Below are positions 1 through 10,570 of a stretch of 64,000 nucleotides of DNA, piece by piece (positions within the stretch are counted from its first letter, which is position 1; every line of letters starts with the position of its first letter). The position numbers were made by a program, and so were the translations under genes. The notes under the pieces are model-generated. The model saw only the letters and a list, made by a program, of their open reading frames with translations. It did no database searches and was not told the origin of the DNA. This DNA comes from Bradyrhizobium sp. LHD-71 (lineage in GTDB: Bacteria; Pseudomonadota; Alphaproteobacteria; Rhizobiales; Xanthobacteraceae). The DNA is taken from positions 62,001 to 126,000 of the forward strand of contig NZ_JAVIFX010000011.1 in assembly GCF_031157255.1 (NCBI RefSeq). The letters run 5' to 3'.

Positions 1-344
1 ATGTGCTGGTCACCGAGCGCGGTGCGTCGTTCGGCTACAACACGCTGGTTTCCGATATGCGCGCACTGCCGATCCTTGCACGGTCGACCGGTGCGCCGGT
101 GATCTTCGACGCAACCCATTCGGTGCAGCAGCCGGGCGGGCAGGGCACCTCTTCGGGCGGCGAACGGGAGTTCGTTCCGGTGCTGGCGCGCGCTGCCGTC
201 GCTGTCGGCGTCGCCGGCGTCTTCATCGAGACGCACCAGGATCCAGATCGGGCGCCGTCCGACGGGCCGAACATGGTGCCGCTGAAGGAGTTCGAGGGCC
301 TTCTGCGGACACTGATCGCGTTCGACAAACTCGCTAAGACATAG
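1..344 (+). CDS. kdsA: 3-deoxy-8-phosphooctulonate synthase, C-terminal part (cut by window edge)
   Basis: KDO-8-phosphate synthase condenses arabinose-5-phosphate with phosphoenolpyruvate in the cytoplasm to make the KDO precursor of lipopolysaccharide. Only about 113 C-terminal residues of a normally ~280-residue enzyme are present; the frame is open to the left edge and stops at TAG 342-344. Visible family motifs are [11 protein letters not shown] and [10 protein letters not shown] followed by SDGPNM, which help form the active site in this DAHP synthase-like barrel. In related genomes kdsA usually lies close to eno; here about 4.6 kb of other genes separates them. Identification is firm from these motifs. 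Confidence 0.95.
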   Translation, partial: VLVTERGASFGYNTLVSDMRALPILARSTGAPVIFDATHSVQQPGGQGTSSGGEREFVPVLARAAVAVGVAGVFIETHQDPDRAPSDGPNMVPLKEFEGLLRTLIAFDKLAKT

Positions 345-384
345 AAACGAACCGCGCGGCCTCGAGCGGCGGCGAACGCGGCAA

Positions 385-1554
385 ATGCAGTATCTGCTTC
401 CCATCATTTCCATGGCGACGTTTGCGGGCTCGCTCTCGGTGCGCGCGATGGACCCAGTGCTGCCGCAGGTCGCGACCGACCTCATGGTGACCATCCAGAT
501 AGCTGCCACGGCGGCGTCCGCATTTGCCATTACCTTCGCGCTGGTCCAGCCAGCACTCGGCATCATCGCCGACATGTTCGGCAAGCCGAAACTCATCGTC
601 ATCTGCCTGATGCTGCTCGGCGCCTCGAACATCGCAGGCGCGTTCTCGACATCCTTCGACGTGCTGCTGATCACCCGCATCCTGTCGGGCGTGGGCGGCG
701 GTGGCGTATTTCCGATTACGCTCAGTCTCGTCGGAGATCTCTTTCCGCTGCGAGAGCGCCAGGTGGCGATGAGCCAGGTGTTGGCCGGCGCAATGGCCGG
801 CAACCTGCTGGGTGCCAGCCTGTCCGGCGTCATTGGTGATTTCATAGGCTGGCGCGGCGTGCTGATCGCGATCGGTCTTCTGGTGCTCGGGGCATCCGTG
901 GCAGTCGGCTGGGGCTTTCGCCACCAGATGCGCATGCCCCGCAAGCGCACGAACTTCACCGCGATGGCGCGAAACTATCGCGATGTCTTCGCGCACCCGC
1001 ATGCACGCGTTTGCTATGCCGCGGTATTCATCGAAGGGAGCTGCGTGCTCGGCCTGTTTCCGTTTGTTGCCGCCTTTCTCGCCGATCTCGGCGAACCGCG
1101 CCTGTCGATCGCAGGTATCGTGATCGCCGGCTTCGCTGTCGGCGGGCTGATCTATACGAGCAGCGTGTCGCGCTTGTTGCCCCGGCTCGGAGAAAAGGGC
1201 CTGATGATCGGCGGCGGGGCGCTGGTGGCCTCGCAGCTCGTGGTCATCGCGCTCGGTCCGCCGTGGCAGTGGCAACTCGCAAGTTTTCTGGCGATGGGCT
1301 GTGGCTTCTACATGATCCACGGCTCGCTGCAGACCTTTGCGTCCGAGATCTCCGTCGACGCCCGTGGCACGGCCGTAGCCCTGCATGCATTTTTCTTCTA
1401 CCTCGGACAGACGGCGGGGCCGATCGCCTACGGCTATGGGATCTCACAGTTCGGCAAGGTTCCGACCGTGCTGTTTGCGGCCGTGGTCATGCTTTTGCTC
1501 GGAATTGTGTGCTCCCGACTGTTGAAGCACCGGCATTCTCAAATCGTGCAGTAG
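385..1554 (+). CDS. MFS transporter (first of a tandem paralogous pair)
   Basis: A 389-residue inner-membrane protein with about 12 hydrophobic segments, typical of the major facilitator superfamily. The loop 2-3 signature (motif A) is visible as GIIADMFGKPK at about residues 59-69. The substrate cannot be read from the sequence; the drug:H+ antiporter (Bcr/CflA-like) class is the closest general match. It starts with MQYLLPII 41 bases after the kdsA stop, with no strong ribosome binding site. The next gene is a close paralogue with the same N-terminal residues and many shared blocks (DLGEPRLSIAG, MGCGFY..HG), so this is a tandem duplication. No regulator gene lies next to it. Confidence 0.88.
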   Translation: MQYLLPIISMATFAGSLSVRAMDPVLPQVATDLMVTIQIAATAASAFAITFALVQPALGIIADMFGKPKLIVICLMLLGASNIAGAFSTSFDVLLITRILSGVGGGGVFPITLSLVGDLFPLRERQVAMSQVLAGAMAGNLLGASLSGVIGDFIGWRGVLIAIGLLVLGASVAVGWGFRHQMRMPRKRTNFTAMARNYRDVFAHPHARVCYAAVFIEGSCVLGLFPFVAAFLADLGEPRLSIAGIVIAGFAVGGLIYTSSVSRLLPRLGEKGLMIGGGALVASQLVVIALGPPWQWQLASFLAMGCGFYMIHGSLQTFASEISVDARGTAVALHAFFFYLGQTAGPIAYGYGISQFGKVPTVLFAAVVMLLLGIVCSRLLKHRHSQIVQ

Positions 1555-1763
1555 ACGTGAAGACGCGCGTTCTGCTCGTGATCGGTTGCAGGGCGAGGGG
1601 CTGGATTTTCCTTTAGTTCATTCCAACGCTTTTTGCCGCAGCGGCATGACCATTGGTCATTGGTCGGAGCTCGCAGCACCTGCTACGCCAGCCTTGCACA
1701 GACGATCTCACACCAAACACTTAGCGCTCAACGTTCCGCCGAATGGCACCGCCGTCCCATGCC

Positions 1764-2957
1764 ATGCAGTATCTGTTGCCCATCATCGCGATGGGGAACT
1801 TTGCGGCAGGGCTTACGTCGCGTGTCATCGATCCGGTTGTGCCGCAGATCAGCGAGCAACTGGCCGTAAACATCACAACGGCCGCGACGCTCGCCTCTGC
1901 CTCGGCCATCGCCTTCGCGTTCGTGCAACTGCCGCTCGGCATGGTGGCCGACCTGTTCGGCAAGCCGAAGGTGATCCTGACCTGCCTGATCGTTCTCGGC
2001 ATCGCCAATATCGTCGGCTCGTACACCGATTCGTTCGAGCTGCTGTTGGCGACCCGCGTGATCTGCGGGCTTGGGGCGGGTGGTGTCTTTCCTGTGGCCA
2101 TGGGGCTCACCGGCGATCTGTTTCCGGTCGAGAAGCGTCGCGTAGCGATGAGCCGGATCATGGCCGGTGCGCTGACCGGCAATCTGCTCGGCGCCAGCTT
2201 TTCGGGCGTGCTCGGCGATCTGTTCGGTTGGCGCGGCGTGTTGTCGATCCTCGGCAGCTTTATCCTTGTCATGTCGCTTGCTGTCGCGTGGGGCTTTCGC
2301 AACCAGCTCACCCTTCCGGGCAAGCCGGTCAATCCGAAATTGATAGCCGCCAACTACAGGCGCATCCTCAGCCATCCGAATGCACACGTCTGCTATCTCG
2401 GTGTGTTCGTCGAAGGCATCTGCATCTTCGGCATGCTGCCGTATGTCGCCTCGTTTCTGGCCGACCTTGGCGAACCACGTCTGTCGATCGCGGGGCTCGT
2501 GATCGGCGGCTATGCGGTCGGCGGACTGTTCTATGCGGCGACTGTCACCAGGTTGCTGGCGCGATTCGGCGACAACGCGCTGATGGTGCTCGGTGCGATC
2601 TTCATCTCTTCGCAGATCGCTATCATCGCCTTCGGTCCGCCCTGGCAGGTGCAGTTCGTCAACTTCGTGGTGATGGGCTGCGGCTTCTATCTGATCCACG
2701 GCGGCTTTCAGGTTTTCACCTCGGAGATCGCGCCCGACGCCCGCGCCAGCGCCGTCTCTCTGCAGGCGTTCTGCTTCAACTGCGGACAGTTCTCCGGACC
2801 GCTGCTCTATGGCTTCGGGCTGACGTTCATCGGCAAGGTGCCGACACTGCTCACTGCCGCGGCACTGCTGCTGTCGGTCGGAATTCTCTGCGCAAAGCTG
2901 CTGCGGCACCGCCATCCGCCCGACATCGGGCCGAAGGACAAGCCCGCGAGTCCCTGA
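1764..2957 (+). CDS. MFS transporter (second of a tandem paralogous pair)
   Basis: Major facilitator superfamily permease of about 397 residues, colinear with the upstream MFS protein. Motif A reads GMVADLFGKPK, and shared blocks include DLGEPRLSIAG, FGPPWQ and MGCGFYLIHGG. I chose the ATG at 1764 because it aligns with the MQYLLPII start of the paralogue; an in-frame ATG at 1743 would add seven residues. About 200 bases without a convincing gene separate the two copies, so the second may have its own promoter. The gene converges on queF with only 10 bases between stops. The substrate is unknown; divergence between copies suggests different substrate ranges, which is inference. Confidence 0.86.
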   Translation: MQYLLPIIAMGNFAAGLTSRVIDPVVPQISEQLAVNITTAATLASASAIAFAFVQLPLGMVADLFGKPKVILTCLIVLGIANIVGSYTDSFELLLATRVICGLGAGGVFPVAMGLTGDLFPVEKRRVAMSRIMAGALTGNLLGASFSGVLGDLFGWRGVLSILGSFILVMSLAVAWGFRNQLTLPGKPVNPKLIAANYRRILSHPNAHVCYLGVFVEGICIFGMLPYVASFLADLGEPRLSIAGLVIGGYAVGGLFYAATVTRLLARFGDNALMVLGAIFISSQIAIIAFGPPWQVQFVNFVVMGCGFYLIHGGFQVFTSEIAPDARASAVSLQAFCFNCGQFSGPLLYGFGLTFIGKVPTLLTAAALLLSVGILCAKLLRHRHPPDIGPKDKPASP

Positions 2958-2967
2958 TGAGGCCGGC

Positions 2968-3420
2968 TTACCCGCGTCCGCGATAAGGCGCGACGCCCTG
3001 GTCCGGAATCCACACGTCCTTCGGCGTGCGGCCGGTCTGCCAGAATACGTCGATCGGAATGCCACCGCGCGGATACCAGTAGCCGCCGATCCGCAGCCAG
3101 CGCGGCTTGATCTCGGCGGTGATCCGCTTGCCGATGCTCACCGTGCAGTCCTCGTGGAAGCCCGCGTGGTTGCGAAAGCTCGCGAGATAGAGCTTCAGCG
3201 ACTTCGACTCGAGCAGCCAGCGGGCCGGGACGTAGTCGATCACCAGATGCGCGAAATCCGGTTGGCCAGTGACCGGGCACATCGCGGTGAACTCAGGCGC
3301 CGCGAAGCGGACGACATAATTCGTGTCGCTCTGCGGATTGGGCACGCGATCGATCTGCGCTTCGGTCGGCGATTTCGGCCAGGCGACAGCGCGGCCAAGT
3401 TGCAAGGGTTTTCGGGCCAT
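2968..3420 (-). CDS. queF: NADPH-dependent 7-cyano-7-deazaguanine reductase
   Basis: QueF reduces preQ0 to preQ1 in queuosine tRNA modification. The 150-residue product has the size of the short, unimodular QueF type. Key residues are visible: the nucleophile in [15 protein letters not shown] (Cys48, with Asp55 downstream, counted from MARKPLQ) and the [15 protein letters not shown] segment that contacts substrate and NADPH. The MARKPLQ start at 3420 is preferred; an upstream in-frame ATG at 3435 would add five residues. Other queuosine genes are not in the window, so queF stands alone here. The 38 bases upstream are too short for a preQ1 riboswitch before the next gene. Confidence 0.95.
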   Translation of the reverse strand: MARKPLQLGRAVAWPKSPTEAQIDRVPNPQSDTNYVVRFAAPEFTAMCPVTGQPDFAHLVIDYVPARWLLESKSLKLYLASFRNHAGFHEDCTVSIGKRITAEIKPRWLRIGGYWYPRGGIPIDVFWQTGRTPKDVWIPDQGVAPYRGRG

Positions 3421-3458
3421 GATGCCGAATTGCACTCAAAGACGATGTGCGTCAACCG

Positions 3459-3833
3459 TCAGCGCGCGGCGGGATCGGCCAGAAACTGCACCAGCGCACG
3501 GCGGTCTGCGGCCTCGTCGAGGCCACGCGTCGCCATCCAGAGGCCCGGAAACATCTCCGCGGGATCGGCGAGGAAAGTCTCGAGGCGCATCGTGTCCCAG
3601 ACAATCCCCTGATCGCGGGCGGCGCGCAACGCGGGCGAATAGTCGAAGGCCGGATCGCCGCCGACCTTGCGGCCAAGCAGGCCGGCAAGATTGGGTCCCG
3701 GCAAGCCGCGCTCTGCCGGGTCGAGGCTGTGGCAGGCGCGACATGGCTCGAACAGCCGCATACCGGTTTCCTCCGCCATGGCCGAGGTCGCCGTCAGCAC
3801 CATGCACACAAGAAGAAGCCCTGACTGCGTCAC
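3459..3833 (-). CDS. secreted monohaem cytochrome c
   Basis: A 124-residue class I-like cytochrome c. Residues 1-20 form a Sec signal peptide ending in AMA. The haem motif CRACH is at residues 31-35, and Met100 in the FPGLWM segment is the likely sixth haem ligand, so this is a small soluble periplasmic electron carrier. It overlaps the upstream Vgb-like gene by four bases (ATGA), which implies translational coupling. The pair probably forms a two-gene operon in which the cytochrome serves the exported propeller protein or a shared electron path. That link is inferred from context; no dehydrogenase catalytic motif is visible in the partner. Confidence 0.85.
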   Translation of the reverse strand: MTQSGLLLVCMVLTATSAMAEETGMRLFEPCRACHSLDPAERGLPGPNLAGLLGRKVGGDPAFDYSPALRAARDQGIVWDTMRLETFLADPAEMFPGLWMATRGLDEAADRRALVQFLADPAAR

Positions 3834-4825
3834 GCCGGTCCGACAGTTTGGATCACGACCAGTCGATTGGTGCCCGACTCGCCGCCCCAGGCTTCGCCCG
3901 GCCGGCCATCCATCTGACGCACGTTTGCTCCGGGCCTGTCGCTCGGGAATGAGCTGAACTTTTCCGTCACCGGATCGAAGCGAACGATGGCGTTGGCGCC
4001 GAAGTCGGTGAGCCAGACCTTGTCCTTGTCGTCGACATAGACTGAGTAGGTGCGAGGGCTATCGCCCGGCAGCTTCCAGGCTTTCCACGATCCGTCTGCC
4101 GGGTTGTGCATCGACACGTTTCCGCTGTTCCACTCACTGACCCACAGGCGTCCCTTGGAATCGGACCAGATCCGCCGCGCTCCCTGGTTCGGGGTCGGCG
4201 GCTCGACGACGGTCGCATTGCCGCTCGCAAGATCGATCTTTGCGATGTGGTTGCCGGCAAGAGACGCGTACCAGACGTCACCGGTCGGCGTGACGGTCAT
4301 GCCGTAGGCGCCGCGGCCGCGTGGCGCCTTGAACACCTGCATGTCGCTCGTTTTCGGATCGAGGCGGCCATAGATTCCGCTCTGCCCGGTGAACCAATAG
4401 ACTCCGTTCCGGTCAAACACGGCCGTGTTGAGATTGGCGTAGCCGGCGCTTTCCGGCAGCTTGAACAGCGTCACCTTGTGATCCGTCGGATCGACACGGG
4501 CGATCGCGTTCTGCCCGCCTTCAGTCACCCATGGTGCTCCGTCTGGCCCGATGATGACGCCATGCGGGGCGGCACCCTTGCCGAGGTCCGTCAGCTTGTA
4601 GGAGCCGTCGCGCGGATCAAGCCGTCCGAGCGTGCCATTGCGTTGTCCGCAGAACCAGATGCTGCCATCCGGCGCCGGCGTCACGTCGCGCGACCCCATG
4701 CCGGCGGCGACTGGATAGTATTTCACCTTGAACGGGGACTCCTGTTGCGCACGGGCGCCGCGCAGGAGCGTTGGAGCGGCCAGGCTGGCAATCGCGGCCG
4801 AGGTAAGAAATTGGCGCCGATTCAT
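3830..4825 (-). CDS. Tat-exported beta-propeller protein, virginiamycin B lyase (Vgb)-like
   Basis: A 331-residue protein starting MNRRQFL, a twin-arginine signal peptide followed by a hydrophobic stretch and an ARAQ cleavage site near residue 27, so it is predicted to be folded before export to the periplasm. The rest has repeated blades (PDGSIWF, PDGAPWVTE, RNGVYWFTG, PTGDVWYAS, SKGRLWVSE, DKDKVWLTD) typical of the Vgb/SMP-30-like streptogramin lyase fold. Environmental members are rarely true antibiotic lyases, so the function is unknown. Start 4825 is chosen because it begins the Tat signal; an upstream frame to 4897 only adds a non-signal leader. It is coupled to a cytochrome c by a 4-base overlap. 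Confidence 0.8.
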   Translation of the reverse strand: MNRRQFLTSAAIASLAAPTLLRGARAQQESPFKVKYYPVAAGMGSRDVTPAPDGSIWFCGQRNGTLGRLDPRDGSYKLTDLGKGAAPHGVIIGPDGAPWVTEGGQNAIARVDPTDHKVTLFKLPESAGYANLNTAVFDRNGVYWFTGQSGIYGRLDPKTSDMQVFKAPRGRGAYGMTVTPTGDVWYASLAGNHIAKIDLASGNATVVEPPTPNQGARRIWSDSKGRLWVSEWNSGNVSMHNPADGSWKAWKLPGDSPRTYSVYVDDKDKVWLTDFGANAIVRFDPVTEKFSSFPSDRPGANVRQMDGRPGEAWGGESGTNRLVVIQTVGPA

Positions 4826-4927
4826 GATGATGCCCCATCTCCATGAAGGAAAATGCGAAGCGCGGGACCAACCTCGGTCGAGCATACGCCGAACCATGCG
4901 CGGCCGTCAGGGCGAGACGAGCCGTGA

Positions 4928-6274
<1,347 letters not shown>

Positions 6275-6332
6275 ACTTTCAGGGAACAACAGACTTTCGG
6301 ACAGCGAAAGCTTACGCGAAATTTCTCGGAGT

Positions 6333-6364
6333 ATGCACTTGCATGTTCTTTCATGCAAGTGCAT
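6333..6364. promoter_or_regulatory. perfect 13-bp inverted repeat, candidate operator
   Basis: ATGCACTTGCATG at 6333-6345 and its exact reverse complement at 6352-6364 flank a 6-base spacer. The repeat lies 66 bases upstream of the FMN reductase gene and 58 bases after eno. There is no T-run after it, so it looks more like a binding site for a dimeric regulator (MarR- or HxlR-like proteins bind similar TTGCA-centred palindromes) than a terminator. A smaller stem (CTTTCG/CGAAAG at 6294-6310) precedes it and could end the eno transcript weakly. Confidence 0.55.
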
Positions 6365-6429
6365 CTATGTGGGGCGCCCGGTGCCGCGGCGATCGCCATC
6401 GGCATCTTCCCAATTAGAGGATATTCGTC

Positions 6430-6984
6430 ATGGCCACTCGTAACGTCGCCGTCATTGTCGGCAGCATCCGCAAAGACGCGTTTTCCTTGAAGACCGCAAA
6501 GGCGCTCGCGAAACTGGCGCCGCGCTCGCTCACGCTCAACATCGTCACGCTGAACGGACTTTCATTCTTCAACCAGGATCTTGAGGCCAACCCGCCGGCC
6601 GACTGGGTCGAATTCCGCGACACGATCCAGAAATCCGACGCCGTCCTGTTCGTGACGCCGGAGTATAACCGCTCGATCCCTGGCGTTCTGAAGAATGCCA
6701 TTGACATTGCTTCGCGGCCCTATGGCAAGAGCTCATTTCTAGGACGGCCGATCGGCCTTTTCGGCACGTCGCCGGGAGTGCATGGCGGCGTCAGCGCGGT
6801 CAAGCATCTGCAGGGGATCCTGCCTGGTATCAGTGGACCGATCATGCAGCAGCCGGAAGCCTATGCAGGCGGGCTTGGCGACGCCTTTGACGAGAAGGGT
6901 GAACTGGCCAAGGATTCGTTGAAGGAGTTTCTGACGACGTACATCCAGGCCTTCGCCGCCTGGGTAGAACTGCATAAGAAATAA
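6430..6984 (+). CDS. NAD(P)H-dependent FMN reductase / chromate-quinone reductase family flavoprotein
   Basis: A 184-residue flavodoxin-like reductase of the SsuE/ChrR/AzoB group. The flavin phosphate loop is seen in GSIRKDAFSLKTAKAL near the N-terminus, and TPEYNRSIPGVLKNAIDIASR is the flavin-contact signature of this family. Such enzymes reduce quinones, azo dyes or chromate with two electrons and often protect against electrophiles or oxidants. It stands alone between eno and ftsB behind a long perfect palindrome, suggesting repression by an unlinked transcription factor that senses an electrophile (inference). The true substrate cannot be told from sequence. Confidence 0.9.
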   Translation: MATRNVAVIVGSIRKDAFSLKTAKALAKLAPRSLTLNIVTLNGLSFFNQDLEANPPADWVEFRDTIQKSDAVLFVTPEYNRSIPGVLKNAIDIASRPYGKSSFLGRPIGLFGTSPGVHGGVSAVKHLQGILPGISGPIMQQPEAYAGGLGDAFDEKGELAKDSLKEFLTTYIQAFAAWVELHKK

Positions 6985-7012
6985 TCGTTTTTCAGAATGC
7001 GCGGCCGGGAAC

Positions 7013-7028
7013 TTAAGTTTGCATTAAC
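7013..7028 (+). promoter_or_regulatory. CtrA-type binding site upstream of ftsB
   Basis: TTAA at 7013-7016, seven bases, then TTAAC at 7024-7028: an exact match to the alphaproteobacterial CtrA consensus TTAA-N7-TTAAC. It ends 21 bases before the ftsB ATG. It sits inside the loop of a perfect 8-bp inverted repeat (CGGCCGGG 7002-7009, CCCGGCCG 7028-7035). Direct sequence match; binding is inferred. Confidence 0.6.
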
Positions 7029-7049
7029 CCGGCCGTCGCATCGTCTGAT

Positions 7050-7367
7050 ATGGTCTCGCATACCCGACTTAAATCGTTTCTGACCGGCCTTGCGCTGTAT
7101 GTCATGGCTGCCGCGCTGATCGGCTATTTCGGCGTCAACGCTTACACCGGAAAATACGGGCTGCACGCGCAGGCGGCGCTCGATCAGGAGATGGTCGCGC
7201 TGACCGCAGAACTTGCGCGGTTGAAGCAGGAGCGCCTCGTGCTCGAGCAGCGCGTGTCATTGCTGCGCGCCGAGAGCCTCGATCCGGACATGCTGGACGA
7301 GCGTGCTCGCTTCCAGCTCGAGTTCGCCCACCCGCGCGATCTCGTGCGCGTGATCAATCGCAACTGA
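7050..7367 (+). CDS. ftsB: FtsB/DivIC-like septum formation initiator
   Basis: A 105-residue bitopic membrane protein: a transmembrane helix at about residues 10-30, then a leucine/glutamate-rich coiled coil at about 42-76, and a short C-terminal periplasmic tail. This is the layout of FtsB/DivIC, which bridges FtsL and FtsQ in the divisome and helps trigger septal peptidoglycan synthesis. In alphaproteobacteria this gene lies between eno and pdhA, as here. A CtrA-type site just upstream suggests cell-cycle timed expression. FtsB-like proteins are short and diverge fast, so the name rests on architecture and gene order as much as on residues. Confidence 0.85.
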   Translation: MVSHTRLKSFLTGLALYVMAAALIGYFGVNAYTGKYGLHAQAALDQEMVALTAELARLKQERLVLEQRVSLLRAESLDPDMLDERARFQLEFAHPRDLVRVINRN

Positions 7368-7517
7368 ACTTTCTTTCAAATAACTCGCGTCCTGCGAAAG
7401 TTCATGGCGCTGTACACTGCTTGCTGCACCGCGTCTATTTGCCGGTGCGGGCGATCCTTTCAGGCTTTCCTGAATTAGGATATGCAACGTTCAGTTCCCG
7501 CCTACGTTGGATGAGCC

Positions 7518-8540
7518 ATGGCCGTCGCGAAAAAGTCTGCCCCTCCCGCCACCGGCAACGGCAAATCAGGCCCCGCCATCGCAACATTTAGTAAGGAGCA
7601 GGAGCTCGAAGCGCTGCGCCTGATGTTGCTGATCCGGCGCTTCGAAGAGAAGGCGGGTCAACTTTACGGCATGGGTGCGATAGGCGGCTTCTGTCATCTC
7701 TACATTGGCCAGGAAGCCGTCGTCGTCGGTGTGCAGATGACGCTCAACCCCGGCGACCAGGTGATTACCGGCTATCGTGATCACGGCCATATGCTCGCCT
7801 GCGGCATGGACCCGAAGGGCGTGATGGCCGAACTGACCGGTCGACGCGGCGGCTATTCCAAGGGCAAGGGCGGCTCCATGCACATGTTCAGCCTGGAGAA
7901 GCACTTTTACGGTGGCCACGGCATCGTCGGCGCGCAGGTCTCGCTGGGGACAGGTCTTGCCTTTGCCAACCGTTACCGCGGCAATGGCAATGTCTGCCTG
8001 GCCTATTTCGGTGATGGCGCGGCCAACCAGGGCCAGGTCTACGAGAGCTTCAACATGGCGGAGCTCTGGAAGCTGCCTGTCGTCTATGTTGTCGAGAACA
8101 ACCGTTATGCCATGGGGACCTCGGTCAGCCGGTCCTCGGCGCAGCAGGATTTCTCAAAGCGCGGCGCGTCCTTCAATATTCCGGGAGAGCAGGTCGACGG
8201 CATGGATGTGCGCGCAGTGGCAGCGGCGGGTGAGAAGGCGGTGAAGTGGTGCCGCGAAGGCAACGGACCCTACATCCTCGAAATGCAGACGTACCGCTAT
8301 CGCGGCCACTCGATGTCCGATCCGGCCAAATACCGGACACGCGAGGAAGTCGATAAGGTTCGGCACGATCAGGATCCGATCGAGCAGGTGCGGCAGCGCC
8401 TGCTGGCGATGAATGTTCCCGAAGATGATCTGAAGAAGATCGATGCGCGAGCGCGGCAGCTCGTCAACGAGGCCGCCGATTTCGCGCAAAATGATCCAGA
8501 GCCGGATGCGTCCGAACTTTGGACCGACGTGACGCGCTGA
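7518..8540 (+). CDS. pdhA: pyruvate dehydrogenase E1 component, alpha subunit
   Basis: Thiamine diphosphate-dependent decarboxylase subunit of the pyruvate dehydrogenase complex, linking glycolysis to acetyl-CoA. The 340-residue protein has the TPP motif from GDGAANQG (residues 165-172) to ENN near 195, the YRDHGH and GGSMHMF segments, and the YRGHSMSDPAKYR loop that is phosphorylated in mitochondrial homologues. A low-complexity, Ala/Pro/Lys-rich N-terminus of about 22 residues precedes the conserved part. It is first in the pdhA-pdhB-VOC-pdhC-lpd cluster; 15 bases separate it from pdhB. The alpha2-beta2 E1 type, rather than single-chain AceE, is typical of alphaproteobacteria and mitochondria. 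Confidence 0.97.
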   Translation: MAVAKKSAPPATGNGKSGPAIATFSKEQELEALRLMLLIRRFEEKAGQLYGMGAIGGFCHLYIGQEAVVVGVQMTLNPGDQVITGYRDHGHMLACGMDPKGVMAELTGRRGGYSKGKGGSMHMFSLEKHFYGGHGIVGAQVSLGTGLAFANRYRGNGNVCLAYFGDGAANQGQVYESFNMAELWKLPVVYVVENNRYAMGTSVSRSSAQQDFSKRGASFNIPGEQVDGMDVRAVAAAGEKAVKWCREGNGPYILEMQTYRYRGHSMSDPAKYRTREEVDKVRHDQDPIEQVRQRLLAMNVPEDDLKKIDARARQLVNEAADFAQNDPEPDASELWTDVTR

Positions 8541-8555
8541 GCGAGGGGACGGACG

Positions 8556-9941
<1,386 letters not shown>

Positions 9942-10132
9942 GGACGAATGTGGCTCAACTTGTTCTCGCGCATGACCCCCACTGTGGCGCCGCTCTGTCA
10001 GCGTCGTCGCGGGACGGAAGCTTCGATGCTGCCGAGAAATTGTCCCGCCCCCATTATCGTGGGCCTGATGAAACACCGGCGATAGGCGACTTCGTGTCCG
10101 AATCCTCGGTGAATTGCAGGAGGGGTTTGACA

Positions 10133-10555
10133 ATGGCGAAAGGCACGATGAACCATCTCGCACTCACGGTGCGCGATCTGGCGAAGAGCGAAGCGGAATT
10201 CTATGCGCCGGTGCTTGGATTTCTCGGCTACAACAAAGTCGAGGACGTTCCCAAGACGATGACGCTCTGGTTCAATGCCGAGGCGAAATTCGCCGTCAAT
10301 ATTTGGCAAGCCCGACCGGAGTTCGCCGCCAAGCAGCATGCGCGCTATGCGTCGGGCTTCCACCATTGCGCCTTCGACGTGGATAGCCGTGCCGACGTCG
10401 ACGCTCTGCACAGGATTCTGTGCGAGAAACACATCAAGGTGCTCGATGCTCCGGCGGAGTATCCCCAGTACGCACCGGGCTATTACGCCCTCTATTTCGA
10501 AGACGCGGATGGTCTTAAGTTCGAAGTCGTGCACATGCCTGAAGTGCCGACCTGA
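10133..10555 (+). CDS. VOC (glyoxalase/dioxygenase) family protein within the pdh cluster
   Basis: A 140-residue single-domain vicinal oxygen chelate protein. Visible beta-alpha-beta-beta-beta elements begin MNHLALTVRDLAKSEAEFYAPVLGFLGY and end with GYYALYFEDADGLKFEVVHMPE. His7 of MNHLAL, the histidine in FHHCAFDV and the glutamate in FEVVH are the likely metal ligands. I chose ATG 10133 because of a strong AGGAGGGG site at about 10118-10124; the frame is open to 9938 but that part is not conserved. It lies between pdhB and pdhC (15 bases before pdhC) and may be co-transcribed. A glyoxalase-like detoxification role near pyruvate metabolism is conceivable but not shown. Confidence 0.85.
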   Translation: MAKGTMNHLALTVRDLAKSEAEFYAPVLGFLGYNKVEDVPKTMTLWFNAEAKFAVNIWQARPEFAAKQHARYASGFHHCAFDVDSRADVDALHRILCEKHIKVLDAPAEYPQYAPGYYALYFEDADGLKFEVVHMPEVPT

Positions 10556-10570
10556 GCCAGGGTTGCAAGA

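Noticed and set aside
334..1386. A 350-codon minus-strand frame opposite the first MFS gene
   Set aside because: Same reason: antisense shadow of a real membrane protein gene.
1728..3065. A 445-codon minus-strand frame opposite the second MFS gene
   Set aside because: A shadow of the MFS gene; its composition (Arg/Asp/Gln-rich) has no protein-family signal.
3421..3458. A preQ1 riboswitch upstream of queF
   Set aside because: Only 38 bases separate queF from the next gene and no preQ1 aptamer-like hairpin with an A-rich tail is visible.
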